Below, piece by piece: positions 24,336-35,873 of a DNA stretch of 64,000 nucleotides. A model generated the notes under the pieces. The model had not been told where the DNA came from. It did no database searches and saw nothing but the letters and a program-made list of their open reading frames with translations. The translations under genes were made by a program, and so were the position numbers. Source of the DNA: Zoroaster sp. YZ-2022 (taxonomy: Eukaryota; Echinodermata; Asteroidea; Forcipulatida; Zoroasteridae); NCBI GenBank assembly GCA_029582265.1, contig CM055816.1, forward strand, positions 5,513,690 to 5,577,689, written 5' to 3'. Positions within the stretch are counted from its first letter, which is position 1, and each line of letters begins with the position of its first letter.

Positions 24336-24724
24336 TTTAAGAGCCCGTGCTCCGCCAGGTAAAATTTGCAGGGCCGCAACATTTCAGGTGATGAGGCGGC
24401 ACCCTGTCCAGCCAATCATCAAAACACCCAGTCCTCTGAAAAAAAAATTTGCTTGTGTGGAGAAGAACTATGTATTATTTTAATATTTTCCGAAATTCTC
24501 TTTAATAAATTGAAGAAAAGGCTATGTTATTTTTGAATCCAAGTAAGTCATGTATCTGTTGTAAACACACGAACGATCACATAATTCCTGGATTCGATTG
24601 CAACCAGGTGCACGTCGACGTCCAAGATCATCCAAAAAGTGATAAAAATGCCTAGTAGTAGGCTTGATAGACATTGGATCAACTATGGAGAAAGGCATAG
24701 ACTGAACAAACCAGTACTTAGCTG
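24336..24724. other. Noncoding stretch with an 80-codon frame of unknown value
   Basis: A minus-strand frame from 24,764 down to 24,522 has mixed, protein-like composition. It opens across an AG that follows GATGCTCACCC, but with no real pyrimidine tract. No domain is recognised. It extends into the end of the inverted duplication. Confidence 0.2.
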
Positions 24725-27350
24725 CATCTGTCTGGACATACTGGATTCTGGGTGAGCATCTCAATCATGATCAATATTATTATTACTTTAGTTTGCATTG
24801 ATTGCTATATTGGTAGACAGTACATGTACATGACATACAGGACTGTACATGACGTACAGGACTGTACATGATTCATGAACACAATCATGACAATGTCCCC
24901 TGGCAGTGATGTGAAATTGCCCTAAACCCTGATTACATACTCTACATATTTGACAGGAAAAAATGTTGAAAGGGAAGCTTCAATTTTGGTTTAGAAATTA
25001 GATTCTCATATTCTCAAAATATTATCAAACATTTTTATTTGGTCAGGACACAGGCCTTATGACCAAATTAATTTGTCCGAAGTGCTTTTATCTTAGAGAG
25101 AGAAAAAAAGTAATTATGTAAAAAATACAAGAAGTTACCAGATATAACTTTGTGAAATACGAGGGGGAGCACCTATTTTTAATAAATTTTCACAGGTTAG
25201 TTTTTATGCTATTTTTCGTGAGATCTAATTAACATTAGTTAACGTGTTACAGGGTTGAAGTTAATGTTCATTATCAAATACCAATGATGAACATTTCATT
25301 TAGTTTTAATGGTTGTTTATTTAAAAAAAATTAAGGTTTAGTATAATTTGTTATTATTTTTTGCAACATGTATAGCAGTACTGGCATTTCAGTCCAAGAG
25401 AAGGGGTCTATCTGATAACCACCTTTCCATTCCATATCGGTTAAACAATGTTTTACCTTATTTCACAGTGATTGTTGATAATGTTGATAAATTTATTTAA
25501 ATCTAAGCCCTTACTCCTCTTTTTACTCTTAAATCTTTTTCAGAAAGAGGACAGAAACATCTTGCTACTTCAGCTATGCAGAATTGATGCTGGGTGTGAT
25601 TCTCGACATAATGCAGCACCAGTCTTTGGTCAATGGAATTGGTAATTTGGAATCAAGCATGTCTGGGCCCCTTACTTTTATTGCTTGTTGCCCCTCCCCT
25701 CCCTAGTTCTTGGATTCTATAGTGCTGCAATGATTGTTCAAATAATTTCAGAAAGCAAATGTGTTGGTTCATCACCAGTGGCAGTATATGCCATCACCGT
25801 GAACTTGGGGGGGGGGGGGGGCAAGCATTTTATTCCAAAATTACCGATTGCAATGACAGTCCCTGAATGTCACCCATTCTGAAATGTCACTAAATCGTAA
25901 ATACAGAGCTACATTTATTATGCAGATTGATTTTGTTTTCTTGTCAACAAAGGATCATGGTTGGGATCATTTACACTGAAGTCATTTCACTTGTTACATG
26001 TGTAAGGCCATGTACACTCATTGTTAGATTCTTTATAATAGGTTAAACAGGTCAACAAAGTGGTTTCATTTGATTATGGGGGGGGGGGGAGTGGAACCAC
26101 AAAAGTCAAGTCATGAAACCAAATGGACAAATAAAATAAATATGTATTTCATTGTTTTATTAGCAATTTACAAGCACCCATACAACTCTTGATTATTTCA
26201 ATGTCTAAACATTTATGTACAAATGGCATCTGATCTTTAGCTTGTAATTTTATAGATTGGATGCAGCTACAGACATTTTGCCAAAAATATGTGTAAAAAG
26301 CAATGTAGAATTTGTTTTCAAATTTTATAAATGATTTTTAATTATTTGCAGTATAGGTGAAAATAAAGACAATTTATAAGCATGTCACAATAAGGAGATG
26401 CTTGATTACTATCATTGTCAATTTATCATTATATTTTTGTTCATTATAAACTTGAGTTGAAAGTGAAGTATATTATAAATAAAGATCAATCTCGGTATAT
26501 AAACATGCATTCCATCTATTAAATTTATTTTTGTACAAGACTTAATACCAAGACATAAATACCAACGTTGGCTTCATCTAAATCTGCAATTTGAAGGTTT
26601 TTCCATAAACAAAATGAAAAGGGCAAGCAATTATTAGATTTGGTAAAGTGGATGTAATTACATTTAATTTTGTTTGAATTGTCAATTGGCTAATTACAAT
26701 TTGTGGCCTTACTCTTCTGCTGTAGGGGAAAAGGGAAAGCACGGATGCAAGCTTTCTTGCAACTTTATCATGTAGTATTTATAAGCTTGTTTTCTACTGA
26801 AAGACAAATTAGCTGATATCCATACAAGCTTTGAAGACTGCAGACATTAGCTATTTGACATAAGCTGCATTGTTTCTTCTCCACCCAACTACTATACGGC
26901 TGTGCTTTGAGTAGACTCTGTGGTACCTGATACATGAACATGGATGAAATGCACAATTATTAGCCAACTATCTATTATGTTCCATGTAGCGAAAATTATT
27001 GACAGCCTGGAAATGGAAATATCAAGAGTGTAAAGACTCTTCTCTCACAGGGTAACTTTTCTTTGGCAAAGAAAAAGAAAAGGGAAATATTTATATGCTC
27101 CTCCATGCTTCAGCAACCCCCAGCCCCACAATCAATTTAATCCCCACAATCAATTTAATCCCCACTTCCTGTCCTTTGAATTTGAAGCCAAGTTTAATCC
27201 AGTTACTACCATAAATCAACTTTGTGACTTTATGCCCATAATAACGCTGAATAAGTTGATCTGGCTACCTACAACCCTGGCAAACTATGATGACTTATCA
27301 TCTGGCATGGTTTTTGAAAAGCATGTGTTGGGCTTGTATCAATATCATTA
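24725..27350 (-). repeat. Right arm of the inverted duplication
   Basis: Reverse complement of 6,485-8,668, with extra insertions such as G-runs at about 25,808 and 26,080. It is AT-rich, and no frame is kept between the arms. Confidence 0.7.
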
Positions 27351-27733
27351 TGCATATAAAGAGGTTTGTGGTAGCACCATGTAACTATCTCTACAGTTTA
27401 ATAGTGTTGGCTCTTAGAATAACCAGTGGTGAGATAACTTAAAATTTCCATCGGTATACTCTGATCATCTTCATCCCCCTGAAGATAATCAGAGTATACT
27501 GATTGAAACATAAAGTAATGTCACTGCCAGTTCTTCTCAGAACCAATGCTATTTACTACTCTTGAAAGATAATTACTCTTACTCCTACTGTTCTTCAACC
27601 ATGTGAAGCCTCAAAAATATTTCAACATTTTCAAGGGTACAGAATACTAATAGAGTAATTTGTTTGAGTGTGTGTGTGTGTGTGGGGGGGGGGGTGAGGG
27701 CTGTCAGCTGCCTTGAAACATTTTCATGTTATA
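27351..27733. other. Noncoding stretch with (GT)n-(G)n run
   Basis: A simple repeat lies at about 27,667-27,692. The inverted pair CGGTATACTCTGATCATCTT and GAAGATAATCAGAGTATACT at about 27,452-27,502 can form a hairpin around CATCCCCCT. Confidence 0.4.
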
Positions 27734-27837
27734 CCAAAACAAAAAGTCGCCGTCCAAAAACTAGAAGTCGCCGCGTAAAAAAAAAGTCGCCGTCCAAAAA
27801 CAAAAAGTCGCCGCGTAGAAAAAAAGGCGCCGCGTAG
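27734..27837. repeat. Short array of A-tract/GTCGCCG units with defined terminus
   Basis: Five units of the repeat seen at 15,672-16,180 close with GGCGCCGCGTAG. This is the reverse complement of the outer left end of that array. It abuts the partial W segment of unit D, so it marks the breakpoint where unit D begins. Confidence 0.75.
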
Positions 27838-29909
27838 GTGTCCATTATAATACACCATAGTACACACTGCAGCTTCTGCAGCTTCAGTATTGTGAACTTT
27901 ATACAAGTTAGTTGTGAACATTTTGAAAGCTTTGCTGAGATTGCAACATACCACCAACAGGGTTTTGACAGTGGGGATTTCCGTCCCACCACCTTGCTTT
28001 CCCCCAATTGTCAATAGTCTTGGATTCAGCATGAAACCAGAATACACACTTTGGAGGTCATTAGATAAATTCAGGACTTATGTAATTATATAAATGCAAA
28101 TAATTTGGTGAACGTTCAAATACTTATTGGAGGGTATAGGGGTAGGTAAATGTGGTGGACTCACAACTTCGTTGTGTAAGGTTAAAGTAAGACCATAACA
28201 AACACAAGCAATACAGAACAGATCCCTCGTAAGTTTACTATTTTAATTTAAGCTACGTATCAATTTTCTTCATGGATCGTAGAATATACAGCAGTTACAA
28301 TTTCCTTTTAGCAACTTTGTAAGTGGTTGACACTTGGCAAGATTATGGCAATTTCCATATTCATGAGGACGTTATTTAATGCTTTATCGGGATCAGAAGG
28401 AACATAAAGGTTGATCTGTGCATAAAACATACAATTTTTTTTTTTCTAAAATAAATTAACTGAATTCCTGGTCTTTTTTGTCACAAGTTAGTTCTCTGAA
28501 TGTTTAGTATTTTCGTTTATAAAGATAAGGTATAGGTCTAGCATTAGTAATCATAAAAACCAGATGGCCAAATTTTAATGGAAAACTAAGTAGCGTAAAG
28601 CCGAGTAAAATATACATTGTCTTATTAAGATATACGTAACATTAAGGTCCTGTCATTCTTAAGAGAAGTGAAACAATGTCCAGTGTAAAGTAAGGAAAGA
28701 GTATACTCCTTTGATCTAAATTCCACATTAGAATGAGTGCAACAAATCTGAATGCATTTTCACTATTTTCTCATTTTAATGAAACGGCATAATATTAAAG
28801 TGGTAACTTGTATATGTTGGTCGTTACAAATTATCAATTATTTTGTGAAATCAATTATTTGACAATCATTTACTTTCTTAACACTGTATTAGAAATTCCT
28901 AGATTTAAACCAAAAAGTACGCGAAAAAGATTAACATAGAATATTGTGTATAATAACAGGTCTTATAAACATTATACGAATAACTAAACAAAACTGCTCG
29001 AAATGACACACAATAATGGAACAATATCGTCACAATCAACGGGGCATAGAATCGAAGTGCTAGTTTTAGATTAACTCAGTGACTGAAAATAATACACAAC
29101 ATGATATTACCGTTGCTGCTGCATAAATGAGCCTTTTAAATTTCAGTCACTGTGTTCATCTTAAACTACAGGACACCGATTCCATGCCGTTGAAAGTCTG
29201 CTCTGATTGTGACGATATTGTCCCTGTAAGCAAAACTAATCATAATATCAGGCTAGTATGCTTAAACTGTTCTAGAACTTAATTACGAGGGTATTATTTT
29301 ATTTATTTATTTTTTACAACCAACACAGTAGAGGCCCATTTCATAGAACTGCTAAGCAGAATTACTTAACAAAGACATTCGCTAAGCAGGTTGTGAAGGT
29401 TACCAGCCAAACCTCCATATAAAATGTATACACTATGGCTGGTTGTCTGTTAAAAAATGCTTAGCAAATTGCTAAGCAAAATTATCTGCATAGCAGCTTT
29501 ATGGAATTGGGCCCAGATTTGAGATAAAAGAAGGTATTAAAATGGCAGAAACTACCAACATGATGACTACATATCAACAAATTCTTATCACTAAAAAGAA
29601 AATAAACCATTCTAACTACGTGTTATTTTAGTCAATTCTGAACAAGGGTAACGGCAGATCGTGGGATGGGGCGGGGGTGAGGTTTGACTACTGAATTAAC
29701 AAACACGCCTTCAACATCGTATGATAGGCTCATGTTCGATTCTGATTGTCGGCCGAAGGTAACGGGTTGTCGAAACTCCAATTTCCCGTGATTGGTGAGG
29801 TTCGGCAGTACCAGATGGGATTCAGCGACAGAATACGTGAAGATACGTGGTTCTGCCAGAGATTGTCCAAATAGCAGAAATTAAAATAGGCATACTTATA
29901 TCATATTAA
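27838..29909. repeat. Partial W, X and full Y segment of unit D (noncoding)
   Basis: A short W remnant (GAACTTTATACAAGTTAGTTG), the end of X, then the full Y segment from about 27,950. It includes a copy of the GGCC-AATT MITE at 29,333-29,513. It matches 33,785-35,829 with small indels. I see no coding frame and no conserved RNA structure in it. Confidence 0.65.
29333..29513. mobile_element. MITE with GGCC-AATT termini, copy in unit D
   Basis: Inverted termini begin GGCCCATTTCATAGAACTGC and end GGAATTGGGCC. The copy is orthologous in position to those in units A and E. Confidence 0.5.
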
Positions 29910-30925
29910 AGATGGACTTCAACGAGAACTCGTACACTAAATCGTCTCCTGAGTCTTGTTTATGTTGTGTTTAGTTATTATTTCATTATCAGTACGATGG
30001 TTTTATTCCCCGTTATTTTGTTTAATTTTGATTGTAAAAAATAGCCCCCCTTCTTAGAGTCTGAGCGAGTGGTTTTTTCTCGCCGTTGGCTGCGCGCTTT
30101 CATGGTTCCCAGCAAAGGCCCATAGAAATACAATACGAAATGAACGGTGAAATGCCAGCGGCCACGTAAACCAGCGTAAGTGTGACGTACTATCTGGGGC
30201 ATAAATAAAGGAAGCCGTTTTTGTCTTTGTGTTTGGCAATGGGGATTTTACTTGCTCGAAGCTGATACACATGATTTTTTCCCCGTTTTGACGATTTTGT
30301 GTAAGACGGCATAATGCCTAGCACATGTGCTGTTGGTGGATGTACAAGAAGTGCCACCAAGAATCCAGAGGTTAGTTTTTTCCGATTTCCGCGGAATCCG
30401 GCGGCTTCAAAGGAGTGGGTGAAGTTCGTGAACAATACACGAAAGGATTTCACGTTGACAAAATGGTCGTTGATTTGTTCAGCCCATTTTACGGGCGACT
30501 GTAGAGATTCTTCCAGTCAAGTGAAAGAAAGTTTTGGTTTGATACCAAATATCGTTTGAAGCAAGGCTCTGTTCCAACATTGAAAGCGTCAAATATCGAG
30601 AGAAGGCAAGTGAGTACGACTGGGAGTTCGTTTCGTACACGTCGCTTTTTAATGCACTTTGCTGGGGAACACTCATGACATGTGGGCATAAGCAGCGAAT
30701 GCCAGTCCTTGATTGTACGTCACAACTACGATATGAATTATTCATGAGTTCGGGCTTTTATGAAACACGACTTTTCTAGATAGTGAAATGCTGATCAAAA
30801 TGAATTTTTTTTTACATTAAGAAATTACTTTATTTGAATTTTAATCATATAGAAGTAATCATTACACACTTCTTGTAAGCCTAACAGCATCAAAACACTG
30901 TAATATATTCCGTTGAAGTCCATCT
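29910..30925 (+). mobile_element. TTAA-flanked nonautonomous DNA transposon carrying a THAP exon (Kolobok-like)
   Basis: A perfect 15-bp inverted terminus AGATGGACTTCAACG (29,910-29,924) ends as CGTTGAAGTCCATCT (30,911-30,925), flanked by TTAA at 29,906-29,909 and 30,926-30,929. The paralogous site in unit E (35,829-35,832) has a single TTAA and reads straight through, so this is a true insertion with a TTAA duplication. At 1,016 bp it is too short for a full transposase and encodes only a first THAP exon. TTAA targets with a THAP domain point to the Kolobok superfamily (family knowledge); piggyBac also uses TTAA but lacks THAP. It lies 45 bp beyond the stop codon of the ISG12-like gene at 30,971, in the likely 3' untranslated region. 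Confidence 0.85.
30314..30609 (+). pseudogene. THAP zinc-finger first exon (frameshifted)
   Basis: From ATG 30,314 the frame reads Met-Pro-Ser-Thr-Cys then Cys at +5, a hydrophobic FFRFP block, a conserved Trp (SKEWV), a second Trp (LTKWSLICSAHF) and the pair Cys-x2-His. This is the C2CH zinc-binding pattern of a THAP DNA-binding domain. The frame stops at about 30,557 in a Pro-Asn-Ile-Val end. If one A near 30,548 is extra, the other frame reads a basic run then Gly-Ser-Val-Pro-Thr-Leu, in the place of the family's AVPTIF box. It reaches a good donor, CAA|GTGAGT, at 30,610. So it is the first coding exon of a transposase whose later exons are gone, now frameshifted. The opposite-strand frames are shadows. 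Confidence 0.8.
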
Positions 30926-30970
30926 TTAAGAGCATTCCAAAGTTTACAACTGTGGCTTCTGACAGTGGAT

Positions 30971-31249
30971 TTATAGCATATCACCAACGTATTCTCCGAC
31001 TGCGGCTCCAGTAGCGGCTACCGCCGAGGCACTCGTTGCAGTCAATCCAGCGGCTCCTATGGATTGGAGACTAGCCACAATTCCTCCAGCAGCAATGGAT
31101 GCAACGCCACCACCGTTACTCATGGCTGCAGCCGACATCAATGATGATGCGATGCTTCCTGCTGCTATTCCTCCGGCACCAAACCCGATGAGTGGAGCAG
31201 CGACTGCAGCAGCGCCTACAGCCAATAATCCTCCAATGATTGCATCCAT
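30971..31249 (-). CDS. ISG12/IFI6-27-like small hydrophobic protein (unit D)
   Basis: A complete 92-codon frame, ATG at 31,249 and TAA at 30,971. It is a Gly/Ala-rich hydrophobic chain with a short MDAIIGGLLAVG start, then the family core IAAGSIASSLMSAAA, NGGGVAS and ASLQSIGAAGL, ending VGEYVGDML. This matches the Ifi-6-16 (ISG12) domain almost without gaps. Vertebrate members of about 100-130 residues sit in mitochondrial, ER or nuclear-envelope membranes and are induced by interferon; invertebrate members are known but poorly studied. The start is supported by a splice acceptor 31 nt upstream (31,281-31,282), implying a 5' noncoding exon. It differs from the unit E copy at eight coding bases, six of which change the amino acid. 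A THAP transposon sits just past its stop. Function in this organism is inferred only from family. Confidence 0.82.
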   Translation of the reverse strand: MDAIIGGLLAVGAAAVAAPLIGFGAGGIAAGSIASSLMSAAAMSNGGGVASIAAGGIVASLQSIGAAGLTATSASAVAATGAAVGEYVGDML

Positions 31250-31280
31250 ATTGAATCAGAAAGGAACCCCGTTTACTTTT

Positions 31281-31282
31281 CT
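31281..31282 (-). other. Likely 3' splice site before the ISG12-like ATG (unit D)
   Basis: On the minus strand TTGTTGTTCTTTGTTCCTTAG precedes AAAAGTAAACGGGG and then the ATG. The same site is present in unit B. In unit E a 28-bp deletion removes most of the upstream part of the pyrimidine tract. Confidence 0.5.
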
Positions 31283-31591
31283 AAGGAACAAAGAACAACA
31301 ACCACATTATTTTAATACTGAAAGTGATCGAATGTTTTGTTGAATAGAGAAAAGAAGCCTTAATGCCGCCAAAATCCCTTGATTTTCTCAAATTGATTTT
31401 TCTTTAATAAACAAAATACAATACACTAAAAACAAAATGGAATTAGCCCTATGTTGAATTTGTGCGCTCAGTGTATATATATCTATATTTTTTTTTTAAA
31501 TATTTTTTTTTTGGAGAGGGGGCGCAATGAATATTAAGGGCGCCCGACAGGCGTCCCATCGTTTTTCTGAAATAGTTTTGGCGTATATATA

Positions 31592-31816
31592 ACACTCTTA
31601 AAACTAAAGTGTTGAATCAACCTTTTAAGAGTTCGGTGAGTGACAACACATTATAAAGTTAAATTCAACTCACAGAAAGTGTTGAATTAACACAGAGTCA
31701 AGTTAAGTCTAACTTTATCAATGTTAATTCAACACTTTTAAAAGTTAAATCCAACTTTATAATGAGTTGTCACTGACCGAACTCTTTAAAATTCAAGACT
31801 TTAGTTTTAAGAGTGT
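31592..31816. mobile_element. 225-bp near-perfect palindromic MITE (unit D)
   Basis: It starts ACACTCTTAAAACTAAAGT and ends ACTTTAGTTTTAAGAGTGT. The complementarity continues inward (AGAGTTCGGTGAGTGACAAC against GTTGTCACTGACCGAACTCT), so a single strand could form one long hairpin. It is flanked by TA-rich sequence and has no coding capacity. Copies lie at 4,730 and 36,476, always upstream of the ISG12-like gene. Confidence 0.8.
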
Positions 31817-32530
31817 ATACATGTATAGGGGATCTGTCCACGTACAACCTCATATGTAATATTCCCTAAAGCCAAAAAATGGTTTCCGGTTTCTGGTCAT
31901 AGGTCGGCTTCAAAATTGGTGCGTAACGCGCTTTTTTGCTGTTGTTTGTTTTGGTAATTTTTTTTTCTTGACAACCAGTGTAATATATGATACAGGTATA
32001 CCCAGTTTTTGGAACCAGGCAAAATTTCTTATACACAAAGTATGGTGACTAAGAGAGGCCTCACAAATGTGAAAAGGTCGTTTAAAACACAGCACGGCAG
32101 AATTCCAATCGATCTAGCAATTTTTTGCTGCGTGTCTGAGGTGGCGCGCAGAGTCCAGAAACCGAAGACCTTCTTTTGGCCTATAAGCGATATGATCGAG
32201 CATAATCAGCGAGGGGGAATTCCCCTGATGGTAATATCGGATTACTAGACTCGCTCCAAGTATTCACTACTACGCGTAAATAGTTATTGTGTATTAAGAA
32301 TTCACAGGCCTTCACGTTTTTGAGAGTACCACGTCGATTTGACTGCACAGTGTACACAAATGTGTACGCAGCTTTTGTATTGTGAAGTTTATACAAGTAA
32401 GTTGTGAACATTACAAATGAATACGATTGGGGCTGTAATGCCTTACATACCAAAAGAAGTTGCTTTTATAAAAGTAATATACGGTATATAGGACCTATGG
32501 GCTAGTTTATGGTTTGTGCCATAGACTATA
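31817..32530. repeat. W segment of unit D with short conserved plus-strand frame
   Basis: Holds the TTTCCGGTTTCTGG motif (31,886) and the plus-strand frame at 32,009-32,248, whose first residues from the inner Met at 32,042 match the other W copies. It lies head-to-head with the ISG12-like gene, so part of it may act as the upstream regulatory region. In-frame read-through to the Y segment is not supported. Confidence 0.5.
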
Positions 32531-32539
32531 CTATCAACA

Positions 32540-32852
32540 TTAATAAAAAAAAATAAAAAAGCAAGACGATTACATTTATTATATGCTTACCAGGTGCAAT
32601 GTTCAGAGATGATTGACTGTGAATATCTTGATGTACCTTCAATGTACACAGATAGGCCATATATCAGACGTGTTCTCCGTCCCCTAGATGAGATAGATGA
32701 GACGCATACGAATCATCCCCTATGTGGGTACATCATCAAGTGTGAGCGGGGAATTCCCTATAAGCACGCAATGTCGAGAGATTGCCACGTTGCATGATCC
32801 CCACTCGTACTGGTCATGACTGGAATTGCAACATCCTTTCGAAGGCTGCGCT
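32540..32852. repeat. X segment of unit D
   Basis: Follows 10,683-10,995 and 37,625-37,945, with small deletions that change the frame. A short frame with DVPSMYTDRPYIRRVLRP is visible, but it is broken differently in each copy, so it is unlikely to be coding. It is interrupted at 32,852 by the foldback element. Confidence 0.5.
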
Positions 32853-33567
32853 TGTACGGAGCCCCTAAGGACAGGTAAAAAAAATCGGGAAGGTAAAAAA
32901 GGAGAAATGTATTTCGTTCCCCGAAATAACATTTCGTTCCTCGAATTCATTTCGTTCCCTCGAAATATTATTTCGTTCACTCGAAATATTATTTCGTTCC
33001 TCGAATCATTTCGTTCCTCGAAATAACATTTCGTTCCCTCGAAATAACATTTCGTGGAATGAACAAATTATTTCGTGGGAACGAATAAATTATTTCGTTC
33101 CTCGAAATCATTTTCGTTCCTCGAAATCATTTCATTCCCTCGAAATATATTTCATTACCTCGAATACTGAGCTGTACAGAATCCTTGATATGCCATTTAA
33201 TTTATCATATGACATTATTTCGAGGTCAGCACTGGGAGCCACTTAAGGGACAGATGGAAACAAATAAATAAAATAATATTATTTTATAATAATTATTTAT
33301 AATTTTATTTTATAATATTATTTTATTTATTTGTTTCCATCTGTCCCTTAAGGGGCTCCCGGTGCTACGGCGACCTCGGAAATAATTGTCATATTCCAAT
33401 AAATTAAATGGCATATCAAGGATTCCGTACAGCTCAATTATTTCGAGGGAACGAAATATTATTTCGAGGGAACGAAATGTTATTTCGAGGGAATGAAATA
33501 TTAATTCGAGGGAACGAAATACATTTCCACCTTTTTTTTTTTTACCTGTCCCCTTAGGGGCTCCGTA
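32853..33567. mobile_element. Foldback element: 715-bp palindrome with ATTTCG...CGAAAT subterminal repeats
   Basis: The outer termini TACGGAGCCCCTAAGG and CCTTAGGGGCTCCGTA are inverted and flanked by GCGCT on both sides (32,848-32,852 and 33,568-33,572). X segments elsewhere read GGCTGCGCTGAGATTGC without it, so this is a real insertion with a 5-bp duplication. Next come tandem units of ATTTCGTTCCCTCGAAAT type. A central hairpin (33,228-33,371) is bounded by a variant of the same terminal motif, GGGAGCC-CTTAAGGGACAG. There is no coding frame. Confidence 0.85.
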
Positions 33568-35829
33568 GCGCTGAGATTGCAACATAATCCGTCAACAGGC
33601 AGCGGCGGCACCAGACCTGTTAAACTGGGGGGAAAGAGTGGGTGGGGGGGGGGAAGCTTAAATTTAAGGGGGGGGCAAACATTAATCTTTAATGTAATTT
33701 TGTACTGCTAAAAAAGCATGACTTACCATCGGGGAAAAATTGCGTGGGGGGGGGGGGGAAAGAAAGTAACTGGGGGGCATTTGCGCCGCCGCTGTCAACA
33801 GGGTTTTGAAAGTGTGGATTTCCGTCCCACCACCTTGCTTTCCCCAATTGTCAATAGTCTTGGATTCAGCATGAAACCAGAATACACACTTTGGAGGTCA
33901 TTAGATAAATTCAGGACTTATGTAATATAGAAATGCAAATAATTCGGTGAACGTTCAAATACTTATTGGAGGGTAAAGGGGTAGGTAAATGTGGTGGACT
34001 CACAACTTCGTTGTGTAAGGTTAAAGTAAGACCATAACAAACACAAGCAATACAGAACAGATCCCTCGTAAGTTTACTATTTTAATTTAAGCTACGTATC
34101 AATTTTCTTCATGGATCGTAGAATATACAGCAGTTACAATTTCCTTTTAGCAGAAGTTTGTGACGTGTATAATAGACTCAAGTATTATTAAACTTAAAAG
34201 CATAACGCACCACAATGTTATTTGACATCAATTTGCTTCCATTTCATTGCAACTTTGTAAGTGGTTGACACTTGGCAAGATTATGGCAATTTCCATATTC
34301 ATGAGGACGTTATTTAATTGCTTTATCGGGATCAGAAGGAACATAAAGGTTGATCTGTGCATAAAACATACAATTTTTTTTTTTCTAAAATAAATTAACT
34401 GAATTCCTGGTCTTTTTTGTCACAAGTTAGTTCTCTGAATGTTTAGTATTTTCGTTTATAAAGATAAGGTATAGGTCTAGCATTAGTAATCATAAAAACC
34501 AGATGGCCAAATTTTAATGGAAAACTAAGTAGCGTAAAGCCGAGTAAAATATACATTGTCTTATTAAGATATACGTAACATTAAGGTCCTGTCATTCTTA
34601 AGAGAAGTGAAACAATGTCCAGTGTAAAGTAAGGAAAGAGTATACTCCTTTGATCTAAATTCCACATTAGAATGAGTGCAACAAATCTGAATGCATTTTC
34701 ACTATTTTCTCATTTTAATGAAACGGCATAATAAGTGGTAACTTGTATATGTTGGTCGTTACAAATTATCAATTATTTTGTGAAATCAATTATTCGACAA
34801 TCATTTACTTTCTTAATACTGTACTAGAAATTCCTAGATTTAAACCAAAAAGTATGCGAAAAAGATTAACATAGAATATTGTGTATAATAACAGCTCTTA
34901 TAAACATCATACAAATAACAAACAAAACTGCTCGAAATGACACACAGTATGGAACAATATCGTCACGATCAACGGGGCATAGAATCGAAGTGCTAGTTTT
35001 AGTGACTGAAAATAATACACAACATGATATTACCGTTGCTGCTGCATAATATGAGTCTTTTAAATTTCAGTCACTGTGTTCATCTTAAACTACAGGACAC
35101 CGATTCCATGCCCTGTTGAAAGTCTGCTCTGATTGTGACGATATTGTCCCTGTAAGCAAAACTAATCATAATATCAGGCTAGTATGCTTAAACTGTTCTA
35201 GAACTTAATTACGAGGGTATTATTTTATTTATTTATTTTTTACAACCAACACAGTAGAGGCCAATTTGATAGAACTGCTTAGCAGAATTACTTAACAAAG
35301 ACATTCGCTAAGCAGGTTGTGAAGGTTACCAGCCAAACCTCCATATAAAATGTATACACTATGGCTGGTTGTCTGTTAAAAAATGCTTAGCAAATTGCTA
35401 AGCAAAATTCTCTGCATAGCAGCTCTATGGAATTGGGCCCAGATTTGAGATAAAAGAAGGTATTAAAATGGCAGAAACTACCAACATGATGACTATATAT
35501 CAACAAATTCTTATCACTAAAAAAAAAAAAAACCTTCTAACTACGTGTCATTTTAGTCAATTCTGAACAATGGTAACGGCATTGTGGGGTGGGGCGGGGA
35601 TGAAGCTTGACGGCTGAATTAACAAACACGCCTTCAACATCGTATGATAGGCTCATGTTCGAATCTGACTGTCGGTCGAAGGTAACGGGTTGTCGAAACT
35701 CAAATTTCCCGTGATTGGTGAGGTTCGGCAGTACCAGATGGGATTCAGCGACAGAATACGTGAAGATACGTGGTTCTCCCAGAGATTGTCCAAATAGCAG
35801 AAATTAAAATAGGCATACTTATATCATAT
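33568..35829. repeat. X end and Y segment of unit E (noncoding)
   Basis: After a G-rich stretch (33,600-33,795) the Y segment starts near 33,820 and matches 27,990-29,909 closely. A copy of the GGCC-AATT MITE lies at 35,259-35,439. It ends at the single TTAA (35,829-35,832) that is the empty site for the THAP element. I see no gene in it. Confidence 0.65.
35259..35439. mobile_element. MITE with GGCC-AATT termini, copy in unit E
   Basis: Inverted ends GGCCAATTTGATAGAACTGC and GCTCTATGGAATTGGGCC. Internal TGCTTAGCAAATTGCTAAGCA is itself palindromic. Confidence 0.55.
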
Positions 35830-35873
35830 TAAGAGCATTCCAAAGTTTACAACTGTGGCTTCTGACAGTTGAT

